Shown here: in pieces, positions 1 through 9,631 of the stretch
Layout: the number at the start of each line of letters is the position of its first letter
How positions within the stretch are numbered: position 1 is the stretch's first letter
NCBI GenBank assembly: GCA_002726275.1
Contig: PBSO01000017.1
Location: forward strand, 7,583 to 55,966
Direction of reading: 5' to 3'
From: Methanobacteriota archaeon
GTDB lineage: Archaea; Thermoplasmatota; Poseidoniia; Poseidoniales; Thalassarchaeaceae
DNA length: 48,384 nucleotides
The notes under the pieces: generated by a model
What the model saw: the letters and a program-made list of their open reading frames with translations, nothing else
Told to the model about the DNA's origin: nothing
Databases searched by the model: none
Position numbers and translations under genes: made by a program

Positions 1-1440
1 CCAGAGTTGGTAATCAACATCGGTGCTGGAATATCGTGGGTCGTAGAATTGGATGATGAAGGAGGATTTAGGATGCTCCTTCCCGGCGGAATGGCCGAGA
101 CATCCAGTGAGTTCGAAGTCAACCAGATGGGTCGAAACATGACCTACTCGGGAGGTAGGACAGTTAGCATGCAAGCTGGCCAAGAGACGCCACCTACGAT
201 TATATCTCACACCAGAGTCACAAACCACGAGGTCAATCTGCATGTTATCTCAAGCAGCGGTGGCGATCCGTCCCATGATGGCGGCATCGAGGATCTAATG
301 GCCATGGCAGGACCAAACTCCACTTTCCAACCACTGGAGTTCGTTTTCGGAGTGGATTACTTGGGACACGAACCATTCGACACGTTCTCCGCTCAAGCGC
401 TAGTCCCCGGTACTGACGGGGGAGACTGGCTGGTAGAGTTCCACAATGGCTCGGGAGAATGGAACACAACTGTGAGCTTCGATGTGGGCCTGGAGAACAC
501 CCTGAACTTCACCGATCTCCACGTGAGAATTTCCCCTGCTAACCAATCTGTCGCGCACTCCCTTGCCGGAGGCCACTCAGTAAATATCGACGTCTTCACG
601 ACGGATGGGTACTATGCCGAGGAAAGTGTGGTGGTGAGGATACCGCAGATTCATGGATTCTCACTGGAGCCGATGGATGACGTCTACGGAATATCATCCG
701 GCGACACGGTTCAGATAGGCATCGACATCACCAATACGGGTAATGGGGACGAGAAATTCGAGTTCTCCTTCGATGATTCGGAACTCCCAGACGGATGGGA
801 GAGGACCGGGGCGACCAGCCATACCCTGGGGGCCTTTGTCTCAACAACCCATTCAATCTCTGTCATAACCCCTGAGAACGCAACGGGTGGCCCATACACG
901 ATTTATGTCTCTGTAACCGACAAAGTTGGGGGAACATATCCAGATATAGAAATCAACGTGGAAGTATCTAACCCGGTCATCAGCATAACTGGACATCAGT
1001 CATACACCGGCGGAGATCCCGTGGCATTCACCACTAATGGATGGGCAGTAACAGTATACAATGACGGATTGGTAGACGCCCCCGGAGTTACTCTGAACGC
1101 AACAATTTGCGGAGACAGTACTTGCAGTAATGAGATTGCTTTCGACACGGACATCAGGGACGTACCTTCGATGTCAGAAGTCATTTTCGACATATCCCTT
1201 GACCTTACGGACTATGGGCCAGACTCCTACTACCTCCGGTTTGTGATTGTGGAGGAAAGCGTAACTGGGGAGGTGTTGCCATATCTGGACGAACAAGGCG
1301 GCGTTTCCAATGTCGATGTGCGTTCTCCCCCTGTCGAAGGGACCACTGACTGGATTGGGTGGATACTGGGTGCACTGATTGTTTTGGCAATTGGAATGCT
1401 AACCAAGCCCCGCTCAAGAAGGCCCAATGCACCCTTCTGA
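1..1440 (+). CDS. C-terminal part of membrane-anchored surface protein with NEW3/CARDB-like domains (5' truncated)
   Basis: The reading frame is open from base 1, so the gene starts outside the window; the TTG at base 7 is only an internal codon. The visible 479 residues are extracellular-type sequence rich in Asn, Gly, Ser and Thr. One segment (about nt 670-970) reads like a NEW3-type Ig fold, with 'TNTGNGDEKFEF' and 'LPDGWERTG'. The next (about nt 980-1290) resembles CARDB, with 'VTVYNDGLVDAPGVTLNA'. A single hydrophobic segment near the C-terminus (nt ~1345-1400) followed by a short Arg/Lys-rich tail (KPRSRRPNAPF) indicates a C-terminal membrane anchor with the bulk outside the cell. The subtilase gene follows after 38 bp on the same strand. 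Function beyond surface or adhesion-type architecture cannot be told, because the N-terminal domains are missing. Confidence 0.75.
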   Translation, partial: PELVINIGAGISWVVELDDEGGFRMLLPGGMAETSSEFEVNQMGRNMTYSGGRTVSMQAGQETPPTIISHTRVTNHEVNLHVISSSGGDPSHDGGIEDLMAMAGPNSTFQPLEFVFGVDYLGHEPFDTFSAQALVPGTDGGDWLVEFHNGSGEWNTTVSFDVGLENTLNFTDLHVRISPANQSVAHSLAGGHSVNIDVFTTDGYYAEESVVVRIPQIHGFSLEPMDDVYGISSGDTVQIGIDITNTGNGDEKFEFSFDDSELPDGWERTGATSHTLGAFVSTTHSISVITPENATGGPYTIYVSVTDKVGGTYPDIEINVEVSNPVISITGHQSYTGGDPVAFTTNGWAVTVYNDGLVDAPGVTLNATICGDSTCSNEIAFDTDIRDVPSMSEVIFDISLDLTDYGPDSYYLRFVIVEESVTGEVLPYLDEQGGVSNVDVRSPPVEGTTDWIGWILGALIVLAIGMLTKPRSRRPNAPF

Positions 1441-1446
1441 CACATT

Positions 1447-1454
1447 GATATTTA
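1447..1454 (+). promoter_or_regulatory. TATA-like promoter element of the anchored subtilase
   Basis: The sequence gatattta is centred about 28 nt upstream of the ATG at 1479. That is the spacing expected for an archaeal TATA box feeding a leaderless transcript. It supports 1479 over the in-frame TTG at 1461 as the start. Confidence 0.5.
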
Positions 1455-1478
1455 TGCCCGTTGAGATGGCGATTGCTC

Positions 1479-2714
1479 ATGCCCCCCATCGAGCATCTCG
1501 AGCTGATGCCCGAACCCGATGATCCAAGGCTCCTGACAACAGTCGACCCCTCGGCTCCCGGTTACCCCGGCGAGGCATACGGCCTGACGGACGAGGAGGC
1601 CCGTCAACTAAGGTGGCCATTAGGCCCAATCAAGGAAGCACTATGGCCATGGGGCGCAGTATTTTTCTCCATAGGGACCCTTCTATTACTGGTCTCTTGG
1701 CCATTTATTGATGCGTACCTGACCCCTGTTCTGCCAGACTCTGAATGGGCATACGAAGACACGGGAATACGTCGCCTACAGAGTACCGGGCTCTCTGGAG
1801 AGGGAGTGGATGTTTGCATTGTGGATACCGGGGCAGACATCTCCCACCGGGACTTAGAGGGGGTTTCTCTGGCTGGATTCAGAGATTTCTATGAGGAAAA
1901 CAATGAGGAAGTTAGGGATGTCGGCGATGAGTACCATGGGACTATGATGACTGGTTTGTTGGTAGCTAATGGAACCTTTACGGGAGCAGCTCCCGGAGTT
2001 TCCCTATCCATAGCTCTTGCATTGGGCCCGGAAGGCTCCTCAGGACAACAAGACAGAGTCGCACTGGCCATCAGGTGGTGTAGAATAACACAAGAAGTCG
2101 ATATCATCAGCCTAAGCCTAGGTGCTAATCCTGGTGACGGGATGGGCACTGACTCGGAAACCGTTGCTGCAGTCAACGAAGCCCTTCAGGCAGGGATTTT
2201 CGTGGTAGCTGCAGCAGGCAACACCGGTTTGGAAGGATCGATATCGGACGTCTCTGTCCCCGCGAACATCCCGGGTGTGATCGCTGTAGGGGCAGTTTTC
2301 AGGAGTGGGGTGTCATGGCCAGATAGTGCTTCAGGCTCTGCTACCGATCCATATGGGGGTGACAACAGAACATTCCCCGACCAGAAGCCCGAGATATCTG
2401 CTCCCGGAGTAAATATCTTCTCAACAGCTACAACAGACTTGACGCCACCATATGCATATTCATCTGGCACAAGCGACTCAACCGTTTTCGTAACAGGGGC
2501 ATTGTCTCTGATTCTAGAGCTCTATGGGGAAGACTTGGCCGGGGGAGATGGAATCATCAGTCAGGAAGATATGGTTCTGGTGAAAAGAGCACTAGCGAAC
2601 TCTGCTGCGTCTGGAGAGGGTGACGGAGCAGGCCATGACAATAGGTTGGGGTATGGTAAATTAGATGCCTTCGAATGGGCCTCACAAGTAGCTTTTGAGC
2701 TCAATTTGAACTAG
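1479..2714 (+). CDS. Membrane-anchored subtilisin-like serine protease (family S8)
   Basis: Subtilase fold with the catalytic triad in order: Asp116 in 'VDTGADISHRD', His153 in 'EYHGTMMTG' and Ser332 in 'SSGTSDST'. The oxyanion-hole Asn is present at about 248 in 'AAAGNTG'. A hydrophobic helix at about residues 58-80 lies between a cytoplasmic-looking N-terminus and the protease, so it is probably a type II anchor with the catalytic domain outside. There is no obvious I9 propeptide. The serine motif departs from the usual GTSMAxP: Met-Ala-x-Pro is replaced by Asp-Ser-Thr-Val, so activity or specificity may be unusual. The start at ATG 1479 is chosen because of a TATA-like element 28 nt upstream; a TTG six codons earlier is less likely. 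It lies between two surface-protein genes on the same strand, which suggests a role in surface protein processing or extracellular proteolysis. Confidence 0.88.
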   Translation: MPPIEHLELMPEPDDPRLLTTVDPSAPGYPGEAYGLTDEEARQLRWPLGPIKEALWPWGAVFFSIGTLLLLVSWPFIDAYLTPVLPDSEWAYEDTGIRRLQSTGLSGEGVDVCIVDTGADISHRDLEGVSLAGFRDFYEENNEEVRDVGDEYHGTMMTGLLVANGTFTGAAPGVSLSIALALGPEGSSGQQDRVALAIRWCRITQEVDIISLSLGANPGDGMGTDSETVAAVNEALQAGIFVVAAAGNTGLEGSISDVSVPANIPGVIAVGAVFRSGVSWPDSASGSATDPYGGDNRTFPDQKPEISAPGVNIFSTATTDLTPPYAYSSGTSDSTVFVTGALSLILELYGEDLAGGDGIISQEDMVLVKRALANSAASGEGDGAGHDNRLGYGKLDAFEWASQVAFELNLN

Positions 2715-2773
2715 AATTGAACAATAAACTGGAATTTCCACCATCTCCCAAACCACTCATTTCGACCCTAGGG

Positions 2774-2779
2774 TTAAAT
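2774..2779 (+). promoter_or_regulatory. TATA-like element of the 1413-aa surface protein gene
   Basis: TTAAAT is centred 25 nt upstream of the ATG at 2802. This fits a leaderless archaeal transcript and supports that start. Confidence 0.4.
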
Positions 2780-2801
2780 CCGCTCCCGACACCCCGCATA
2801 C

Positions 2802-5800
2802 ATGGCCCGCGTAGAGAGAACACGAAGCTCACTATTGGTATTCTTGATGCTAACTAGCGTATTCGTTTCCCTAGTCGGCCCAGCGACCCCCGTAGTTGCA
2901 GCAAACGACACCACATCCGGGACCATCTCTGGGACGGAGGTTTGGCAAGGAAACCACGCACTGACCGGGGACGTCGTGATTTCATCAGGTGCTAAATTAA
3001 TAATTCAACCAGGCACGACAGTCACATTCCCAAATGGCACTCACTTGGATGCTAGGGGGAGCATCTGCATCGGCGCATCTTCCTGTGGGGCCAGCGGGAA
3101 TGCAAATACCGCACAGAAGATAACCTTCAGATGGACAGAGCCTGCCATCTCCAACGCAACAGGCGAATGCTATGGGATGTCGAATGGCAATGAGGAGATT
3201 TTCATCGAGGACCCATCCTGCTTCGAGGGAGTCCTCATCAGGGACTCAATCGATCTCTCGCAAACCGCAATTAGATTCCTGACAATTGACGGTGCATGGG
3301 GCATCCCTTACTACATCGACACACTCAACGAGTTCAGATATGGGGCACTGGTACTGGACGGGGCGAGCCCCGTACTTAGGGAGATGGAGTTCACTGACGT
3401 GAACACAAGCAGCGTCCTGACTACCAATCTCGCACAACCCAGATTCATTGGTGGAGAGTATGTTGTAGGCAATGATGATGAAAGTGGAGTTGACGGTTCA
3501 GCAGTCCAGATTTACAGCTCAGGGACGCCCATAACTCCACTAATTATGGAAAATCCATCTCTCATTGGGACGGATAGGGGATGCGGTCAGAGAGACGGAG
3601 GGAGGCCGACTGTTTGGGTCCAAGACGCATTCATCGAGATTGACGAAGCAGACATCTCTGTTGGGGACTACGGGATTTCCCTCAGGTATTCTTCAGGTTC
3701 AGTGACCAACTCATCAATATCCGTGAACTGCAACGGGGTCGATCTATACAGCCTCAAGAGTGTTGGGACAACTGAATATTACAACACGGTAGCCGGAAAC
3801 GAGATAACTACGGGAGAGGGAACTCCTATCACTGTTTATGGTGGCTCGCACGCCGACATCTTCGATAACGAACTATCCGGTGCCTCTGAGGGATCCGGAA
3901 TTGGAGTCTACTCTAGTTACGCGAATATCCACGACAACGACATCGGCCCAATAGGCGGGTGGAACGGATTGTGGATGCTGGGCTCATTCGACGTCATTGC
4001 CGAGAACAACTCAATTCATGACGTCGCCAAGGAAGTCGTCCTAGCCGGCGAGTATGGAAGTCAAGCACCTGCCCCTTCTGCCGCTAGGGCATTCCTCGCA
4101 AACAACACACTTTCCACCGATGGAACAGGGACTTGTTCCAGCATGATGCACTTCGATGGGGGATTCACCTGTCCCGCAGTCATGGCATTCAGGTCCGGCC
4201 TGACAATGTATGACAACGAGATCAATGCTGCAGGAGATGCCGATGGAATTAGGGCTATCGGGGCTCTTCTTGACATCAGGAGGAACACCTGGAACGTTCC
4301 TTCCACAGGTGCCGTGATTAAGCACTACGACAATGGATACGCTGGGAATCAGCAATATGGCACCTTGGGCTTCTTCTCTGAGAACTCCTGGAATGGTGTT
4401 GACATGACCTACAACATCACCAAGAGCGCCGTTACCGTTCAATCCGAGACAATCCCGAGCGCTGCCGCTGGTGGCACCCCCGTCAAACTCTCGTGGCCAG
4501 ATCAAGAAGCATGGCCGGCCAACCAATTCCAGAATGGAATAGTCCCAACGGAGGTCCAGGAGTGCATGCTCTGTGACAATCTTACGCCGAGAAACTTCCC
4601 ACTAGCAGTAGGCATGGACAACAACTCAACTGTCTTCACATTTGCAGCTCTGGCAAATCTCGACCTCTCATCTGTATTCATAGAGACCCAGCCAACTCCC
4701 TACGCAGTGCAAGTCCGCAGAGCGGAACTTGTCAGATACCAAGTTCTAGTCGAGGGGGAAAGAGTGGCAGGTGCGAGCGTCCTGGTCGAGGATGCCCACG
4801 GAAACGACCTCTATGACATAGAGACCCTGGATGATGGGTACACTCCGTGGTTCTCTCTGCCTTCAGACTTCCACCTCGATTTCAGAGGCCTTGGAGGCGG
4901 AGATAATCCAGATGGATACGCAGACGACGAATACGAGGACTCGTGCACCGATGGGATAGATAACGACGGCGATCTCTTAGCCGATACTGACGATCCAGAC
5001 TGCGACTATGCAGCTGGAACACGTGAACTATCTCTCTACAGATATACGGCATACAAGTTCGGATTTGGCTTGGACAACGGTGAGTTCACCCTAGAGGACT
5101 CGTCATACCAAGGAACTGCCGACTTGCTGAATCTAGCCCCTTCTGTCACAATATCGCAGAATGAAGGCCATTCATTCAGGAAGGTAGTGAATATCACAGG
5201 GACCGCTCATGACGGAATCCTTGCCGCATTCTACCAAACGGACGAACTTGCTCAGTGGGACCAGAAAGGGTATGTGCATTCCGTGGAAGTCAAGGACCCA
5301 TTCACAGGTGATTGGGACAACGCACTGCTAGCAACTGACTCTTCAGGGGCCGGAACTGGGGAAGTAACCAGAAACAACCATCCTTTCAAGACTTGGTTCT
5401 ATGAGCTGGACATGACAAGTATGGCCGAGGGGGATTACACATTCGAGTTCAGATCATTCGATGGAATAACCCATAGTCCAATTGTTGGAATCACGATAAA
5501 ACTCAACACACAGGCACCGACCATATCTGTCACCTCTCCAAGCTCGATGTCAACTCATTCCGATGACAGTGTGACCTTCGAGGGGACAGCATACGATTTC
5601 TATGGCTGCCCCGAGCAGTGCAGTATGGATGTAGAGGACATATTTTTCCAGATTGTCGGACCAAATTTCCAAGTCATAACCCCTGTCAATGGTGGGCCTG
5701 AATGGTCCTGGACGTGGGATTTCAGCGGCCAACCAAGGGAGAATGCCCAGTACACCTTCACAATTTGGGCGTCGGACTCCGACTTCTGTGTTGGGATAAT

Positions 5801-7043
5801 TGACGAATGCGAAGCAACGGTTCTGACACTGAATATAGACAATTCAAACACTGCCCCCTTCCTTAGCGTGACTTCTCCAACCAATGGAGACCGTCTTGCG
5901 GTCTCCGAAAGCTCGGTGTTCGAGGGAGTTGCCCGCGACTCCGATGGATCAGTCACCAGAGTCGATGTGGAGGTTCTAGACATAGCGAACGGATACATCA
6001 ACGTGCATTCTGAGACAATCACAGACTTCGCTGCAAATGGCGCTTTCAGTGAGGAATGGAACTCAATGTCACTGAGGCATAATTCCGAGTACCAAATTAG
6101 AATGAGATCATACGATGGATTCGACTATAGCGATTGGGTTGAACTCCAGATAATCGCCGATAATCCTCCAGATGCAGGAAATAATCAGCCTGTATTCGAT
6201 TCAAGTGGGTGGATGGGTGAGATCACACTCTATTGCGAATTAGACTCTCAATCACAGGACAGGTGCACTTTGGCAGAGATAGACCTAATGCAGTACTTCA
6301 GTGACGCCGATCAGAATCAAGAACTAATGCTCTCAGTTTATGACAACGAGGACATGTCTAGCGATGACGAGTATGGGGTCGTATTCAGTATTGGAACTAA
6401 TGGAATAGCGACATACAATCCAATAACCATGTCATTTTATGATCCAGAGATTTCTGGATGGTCCTTGGATGAAGTGATATTCGTCGCCACCGATCCTTTC
6501 GGCTCCAAGGCCAATTCACTCCCTGTCTCAATCATTGTAATGGGCCTCGATTTCATGGTTAATGAGCCAGAGGAAAGTAGAATCGCAGAGGACGAAATTG
6601 CAATATTCTCTGGAACCGGACTCCCGGGAAAAACCGTCACTGCCACCATTGGCGGAAATCCTGTCAACAATACAGTTGTCTCTGAAGATTCCACATGGGA
6701 AATTGGAATACCCGGATCAAGGATATCCGGTTCCGCAACTCCGCAATTCAAGTATGGCGGAGAGACTCATGAACCAGGTTTCAAAATCACCGTCAGTGAC
6801 GACGAAGGTACTGGACTTACAACAATACTGGCAATTGTAGCCGTTGTACTGCTGGGCGCAATTGCCGCCTTCGCATACTTCTTCGTTGAAATAGAGGAAG
6901 ATGAAGCAGAAGAATCGACCCAAGAAGTCGAAATAGAGGCTGCTGCCGATGATTCCGATAGATTCCAGAGGCACGCCGAACAGCCCGGATGGCTATGGGA
7001 CACAGTCAATGAAGAATGGGTGCCTGACGACTCTCAGGCATGA
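2802..7043 (+). CDS. Giant exported beta-helix / Ig-like surface protein with C-terminal membrane anchor
   Basis: 1413 residues. The N-terminus is a signal peptide (positive MARVERTRSS, hydrophobic core, then PVVAAND). Residues ~40-560 have the repeating short-strand pattern of a right-handed parallel beta-helix of NosD/pectate-lyase type ('NEITTGEGTPI', 'NELSGASEGSGIGVYSS', 'NDIGPIGGWNGLW'). An Asp-rich Ca-binding-type segment (DGIDNDGDLLADTDDPDCD) lies at about 715-735. Three or so Ig/cadherin-like units follow, each opening with 'VTSPS/VTSPTNG' and carrying 'FEGTAYD'/'FEGVARD'. A transmembrane helix at ~1335-1360 is followed by an acidic stretch and a Trp-rich end (GWLWDTVNEEWVPD) predicted to be cytoplasmic. 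Such architectures bind or process polysaccharide or act as adhesins. No catalytic residues could be assigned. Confidence 0.82.
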   Translation: MARVERTRSSLLVFLMLTSVFVSLVGPATPVVAANDTTSGTISGTEVWQGNHALTGDVVISSGAKLIIQPGTTVTFPNGTHLDARGSICIGASSCGASGNANTAQKITFRWTEPAISNATGECYGMSNGNEEIFIEDPSCFEGVLIRDSIDLSQTAIRFLTIDGAWGIPYYIDTLNEFRYGALVLDGASPVLREMEFTDVNTSSVLTTNLAQPRFIGGEYVVGNDDESGVDGSAVQIYSSGTPITPLIMENPSLIGTDRGCGQRDGGRPTVWVQDAFIEIDEADISVGDYGISLRYSSGSVTNSSISVNCNGVDLYSLKSVGTTEYYNTVAGNEITTGEGTPITVYGGSHADIFDNELSGASEGSGIGVYSSYANIHDNDIGPIGGWNGLWMLGSFDVIAENNSIHDVAKEVVLAGEYGSQAPAPSAARAFLANNTLSTDGTGTCSSMMHFDGGFTCPAVMAFRSGLTMYDNEINAAGDADGIRAIGALLDIRRNTWNVPSTGAVIKHYDNGYAGNQQYGTLGFFSENSWNGVDMTYNITKSAVTVQSETIPSAAAGGTPVKLSWPDQEAWPANQFQNGIVPTEVQECMLCDNLTPRNFPLAVGMDNNSTVFTFAALANLDLSSVFIETQPTPYAVQVRRAELVRYQVLVEGERVAGASVLVEDAHGNDLYDIETLDDGYTPWFSLPSDFHLDFRGLGGGDNPDGYADDEYEDSCTDGIDNDGDLLADTDDPDCDYAAGTRELSLYRYTAYKFGFGLDNGEFTLEDSSYQGTADLLNLAPSVTISQNEGHSFRKVVNITGTAHDGILAAFYQTDELAQWDQKGYVHSVEVKDPFTGDWDNALLATDSSGAGTGEVTRNNHPFKTWFYELDMTSMAEGDYTFEFRSFDGITHSPIVGITIKLNTQAPTISVTSPSSMSTHSDDSVTFEGTAYDFYGCPEQCSMDVEDIFFQIVGPNFQVITPVNGGPEWSWTWDFSGQPRENAQYTFTIWASDSDFCVGIIDECEATVLTLNIDNSNTAPFLSVTSPTNGDRLAVSESSVFEGVARDSDGSVTRVDVEVLDIANGYINVHSETITDFAANGAFSEEWNSMSLRHNSEYQIRMRSYDGFDYSDWVELQIIADNPPDAGNNQPVFDSSGWMGEITLYCELDSQSQDRCTLAEIDLMQYFSDADQNQELMLSVYDNEDMSSDDEYGVVFSIGTNGIATYNPITMSFYDPEISGWSLDEVIFVATDPFGSKANSLPVSIIVMGLDFMVNEPEESRIAEDEIAIFSGTGLPGKTVTATIGGNPVNNTVVSEDSTWEIGIPGSRISGSATPQFKYGGETHEPGFKITVSDDEGTGLTTILAIVAVVLLGAIAAFAYFFVEIEEDEAEESTQEVEIEAAADDSDRFQRHAEQPGWLWDTVNEEWVPDDSQA
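5886..5906 (+). repeat. Perfect 8-bp inverted repeat inside the surface-protein gene
   Basis: ggagaccg (5886-5893), a 5-nt loop, then cggtctcc (5899-5906). It is a perfect stem within the coding sequence, at the start of an Ig-like unit. It may be chance, or an mRNA structure. Confidence 0.45.
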
Positions 7044-7078
7044 ATCACATGTCGGTCGTTAATCACGAACATTCTTGA

Positions 7079-9631
7079 ATGAAAGTTATCGCTAGTCGCA
7101 TTATGACTTCCGTGCCTGCCTCCAAGCCAGGTGTTCAGGAGCGCATCCTCCTACACCTGAGGGACTACGTCGATCACGCGGACAAGGTCGAGGTCCCATT
7201 CGCTCTTTCGCAAATGGGCATAGCAAATGCCGTGTCCATAGCCAGGTCCAACGTGCCCAGGGCAATTTCAGGACTTAGGGATCAGGGCTACCTGATAGAG
7301 AGGCAAGCACACGTAACTGGGGTGTCCAGAAAAAGAAAGGCATACTTTCTGACAGAAGACGGCGCGAAATTAGCTGATGACATTTGGTCCAAGGTGGGAA
7401 TGCAGATGGTTAGAGTAGTGGGACACGATGGCAGGTCATCTACAATGGAATTGCAGAAAGCCCTTGAGGCAACCGAACTCCCCCTTAGGCACGTCGACGT
7501 AATCAGATATCTGGATGACTCTGGAACAATTGATTTCTCTGCACTATCATCCGATCTGATTGAAAGGGATCTATCTAAGCACATAGAGAAACAACTAGTC
7601 ACGTCTCTTGGGGATTTGCCCAGGGCAAGAAAGTTCTACGGGAGGGAGAAGGAGATTGAGAACATGGTGGATCTACTCGAACACCAGTCAGGGTCAATAT
7701 TAGTCCCCGGGATAGCGGGAATAGGCAAAACCGCACTGTCGGCTAAGCTGATAGAGAGATTCACTCACAGGAGAAATCTCCTCTACCACAGGTGTCAGGA
7801 TTGGGATGGAGCAAGGGCCTTTCTCGAGGCAATGGGGGAGTGGATGTCCGCAATGGGTAGCGATGATCTCTCGGACTATCTAGCATCTACTCCTGTGCCA
7901 CAGCCACAGATGGCAGTCAACCTCATCGCCGATGGACTAGAGGGGGCGCCTTCTCTCATTGTGATTGATGACTTGCATAAAGTTGGTGACGAGACACTTA
8001 TTTCGGTACTCAGGTCCTTATCAACGAAGATCCCAGAGATGGGTGAAGTGGGTCTGGTAATGTTTTCCAGGTCATTCAGAATGGTGGTCCCCGAAACTGA
8101 CCCCTCTGGAAGGATTGTAACACTCGTGATGCCACTTGATGGACTCGATCAGGAAGCAAGCAGACAGATTTTGACAGCTATGAAAGACCTGGAAATGCCT
8201 CAATTCCTTCACATCCACAACCTCTCAAGGGGCCATCCTCTGGTTCTTGAACTGATAAACAGGGGGAGCGTGGGAGGAACTTTCCACGAGACTCTGGAGA
8301 CCTTCGTCGAGAAGGAGATTTTCAGCAGACTCTCAGGCTCGGAGAAGAGAGTACTAGGAGCAATCTCTGTTTTCAGGGAGCCAATGCCTCTAGAGGCAAT
8401 TTCAGGAGTGGATGCAGAAACAGACTTACTCGACGATTTAGTCGAGAAGGGCTTGGCCAGGCAGGCTGATAGTGAGAACTATGATGTTCACGACTTAGTC
8501 AGGGAATTCCTAACCAGATCAATGGATGACTCCCTTGCACAGGTGCTGCATGCAAATGCAGTAGAGTGGTACCGGACAAGACGCGACACCCCTTCACAGA
8601 GTATTGAGTACATTCACCACCTGCACATGTCAGGGGACACGGAGGGTCTTGCAGAGGCACTTTCCGACGAGGGCCACGCCTTGGTCCGCTCGGGGCACAT
8701 CGAGCTTTTGGGAATATTGAGGTCTCTGGATGTTTCAAACTTCGGACCTAGGACAAGTTTTGTCATCCACGAGCTAAGGGGGGACATACTTTCCATTCAA
8801 GGAAAATGGGAGGAAGCAGTCGACGAGTACGATGCAGCAATGCCGCTTGCGTTGAAGCACAAGATGACTGCACCACTTGCTCGCCTACTGTCATCCAGAG
8901 CAGATCTGGCAGTAAAGAGGGGTGAAATGGACGAGGCACTTTCATTGCACAGAAAGGCCCTCGAAATACAAATCTCAGTTAGGGACGCACTGGGAGCTGC
9001 TCGTTCATACAACAATATGGGTTATATTTTCAGGCGACAAAGAGACAACAAAAGGGCTCTTGAGGTGTATGGCAACGTCGAAGAACTTCTGGACGCAGAA
9101 GGTTCACCAGAACTGACAGAAGCCAGAATTAGGCTGGCTTCGGCGTTTCTTGAAATGGGCGAGATGGACAGAGCCAGAGATCATGCAATGATTGCCCACG
9201 ATGAGACTGAGGAGAATGAACAAATCAGGCTCCATGCTAGGTCGAGAGCGGTATTGGGGAGGTACTATGCAAAAATCAAGGATAATGATCTCGCAATGCA
9301 CCATTATTCAGGGGCTCTCGAGATTCTCTCAGATCAACCGGACCCACATAGCGCCGTGGAGGTGGAGATGCTGTTAGGGCAGGTTCTGAGCGATGCTGGC
9401 AGGGCCGAAGAGGCAGCGGAGCACTATCTCGACGGACTGGCCCTTGCCGAGGCCAATGACTTCAGGATGATGCAGGGGGAGATCCTCTCAAGATTAGGCG
9501 AAGTTGAGAGCAATAGGTCCCAGAGGATGGACTATCTCCAGAGATCGTTAGTAGTTTTCAGGGAGCTGGGGGCCGTTCACAGAATGAGGGACGTCCAGAA
9601 CGCAGTTCACAGAGTTGTAATGGGCCACTAG
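7079..9631 (+). CDS. Winged-helix / STAND-type NTPase / TPR regulatory protein
   Basis: 850 residues. The N-terminus (about 20-110) is a winged-helix DNA-binding domain of MarR/ArsR-like pattern, with 'VSIARSNVPRAISGLRDQGYLIER' acting as the helix-turn-helix and 'KRKAYFLTEDG' as the wing. A linker leads to 'FYGREKEIE', typical of the start of STAND/AAA-16 modules. The Walker A GIAGIGKT is at 211-218 and Walker B LIVIDD at about 293-298. From about 560 to the end the sequence is alpha-helical with TPR signatures ('ALGAARSYNNMGYIFRRQRDNKRALEVYGNVEEL'). No transmembrane segment, so cytoplasmic. The architecture resembles MalT/AfsR-like signal-transducing regulators with the DNA-binding domain moved to the N-terminus. 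The inducer and targets are unknown. The start could also be the ATG at 7103. It converges on, and overlaps by 4 bp, the MBL-fold gene. Confidence 0.85.
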   Translation: MKVIASRIMTSVPASKPGVQERILLHLRDYVDHADKVEVPFALSQMGIANAVSIARSNVPRAISGLRDQGYLIERQAHVTGVSRKRKAYFLTEDGAKLADDIWSKVGMQMVRVVGHDGRSSTMELQKALEATELPLRHVDVIRYLDDSGTIDFSALSSDLIERDLSKHIEKQLVTSLGDLPRARKFYGREKEIENMVDLLEHQSGSILVPGIAGIGKTALSAKLIERFTHRRNLLYHRCQDWDGARAFLEAMGEWMSAMGSDDLSDYLASTPVPQPQMAVNLIADGLEGAPSLIVIDDLHKVGDETLISVLRSLSTKIPEMGEVGLVMFSRSFRMVVPETDPSGRIVTLVMPLDGLDQEASRQILTAMKDLEMPQFLHIHNLSRGHPLVLELINRGSVGGTFHETLETFVEKEIFSRLSGSEKRVLGAISVFREPMPLEAISGVDAETDLLDDLVEKGLARQADSENYDVHDLVREFLTRSMDDSLAQVLHANAVEWYRTRRDTPSQSIEYIHHLHMSGDTEGLAEALSDEGHALVRSGHIELLGILRSLDVSNFGPRTSFVIHELRGDILSIQGKWEEAVDEYDAAMPLALKHKMTAPLARLLSSRADLAVKRGEMDEALSLHRKALEIQISVRDALGAARSYNNMGYIFRRQRDNKRALEVYGNVEELLDAEGSPELTEARIRLASAFLEMGEMDRARDHAMIAHDETEENEQIRLHARSRAVLGRYYAKIKDNDLAMHHYSGALEILSDQPDPHSAVEVEMLLGQVLSDAGRAEEAAEHYLDGLALAEANDFRMMQGEILSRLGEVESNRSQRMDYLQRSLVVFRELGAVHRMRDVQNAVHRVVMGH

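Noticed and set aside
4041-4526. 161-aa minus-strand open frame with several Cys
   Set aside because: Shadow of the beta-helix surface protein, with no start signal or neighbours.
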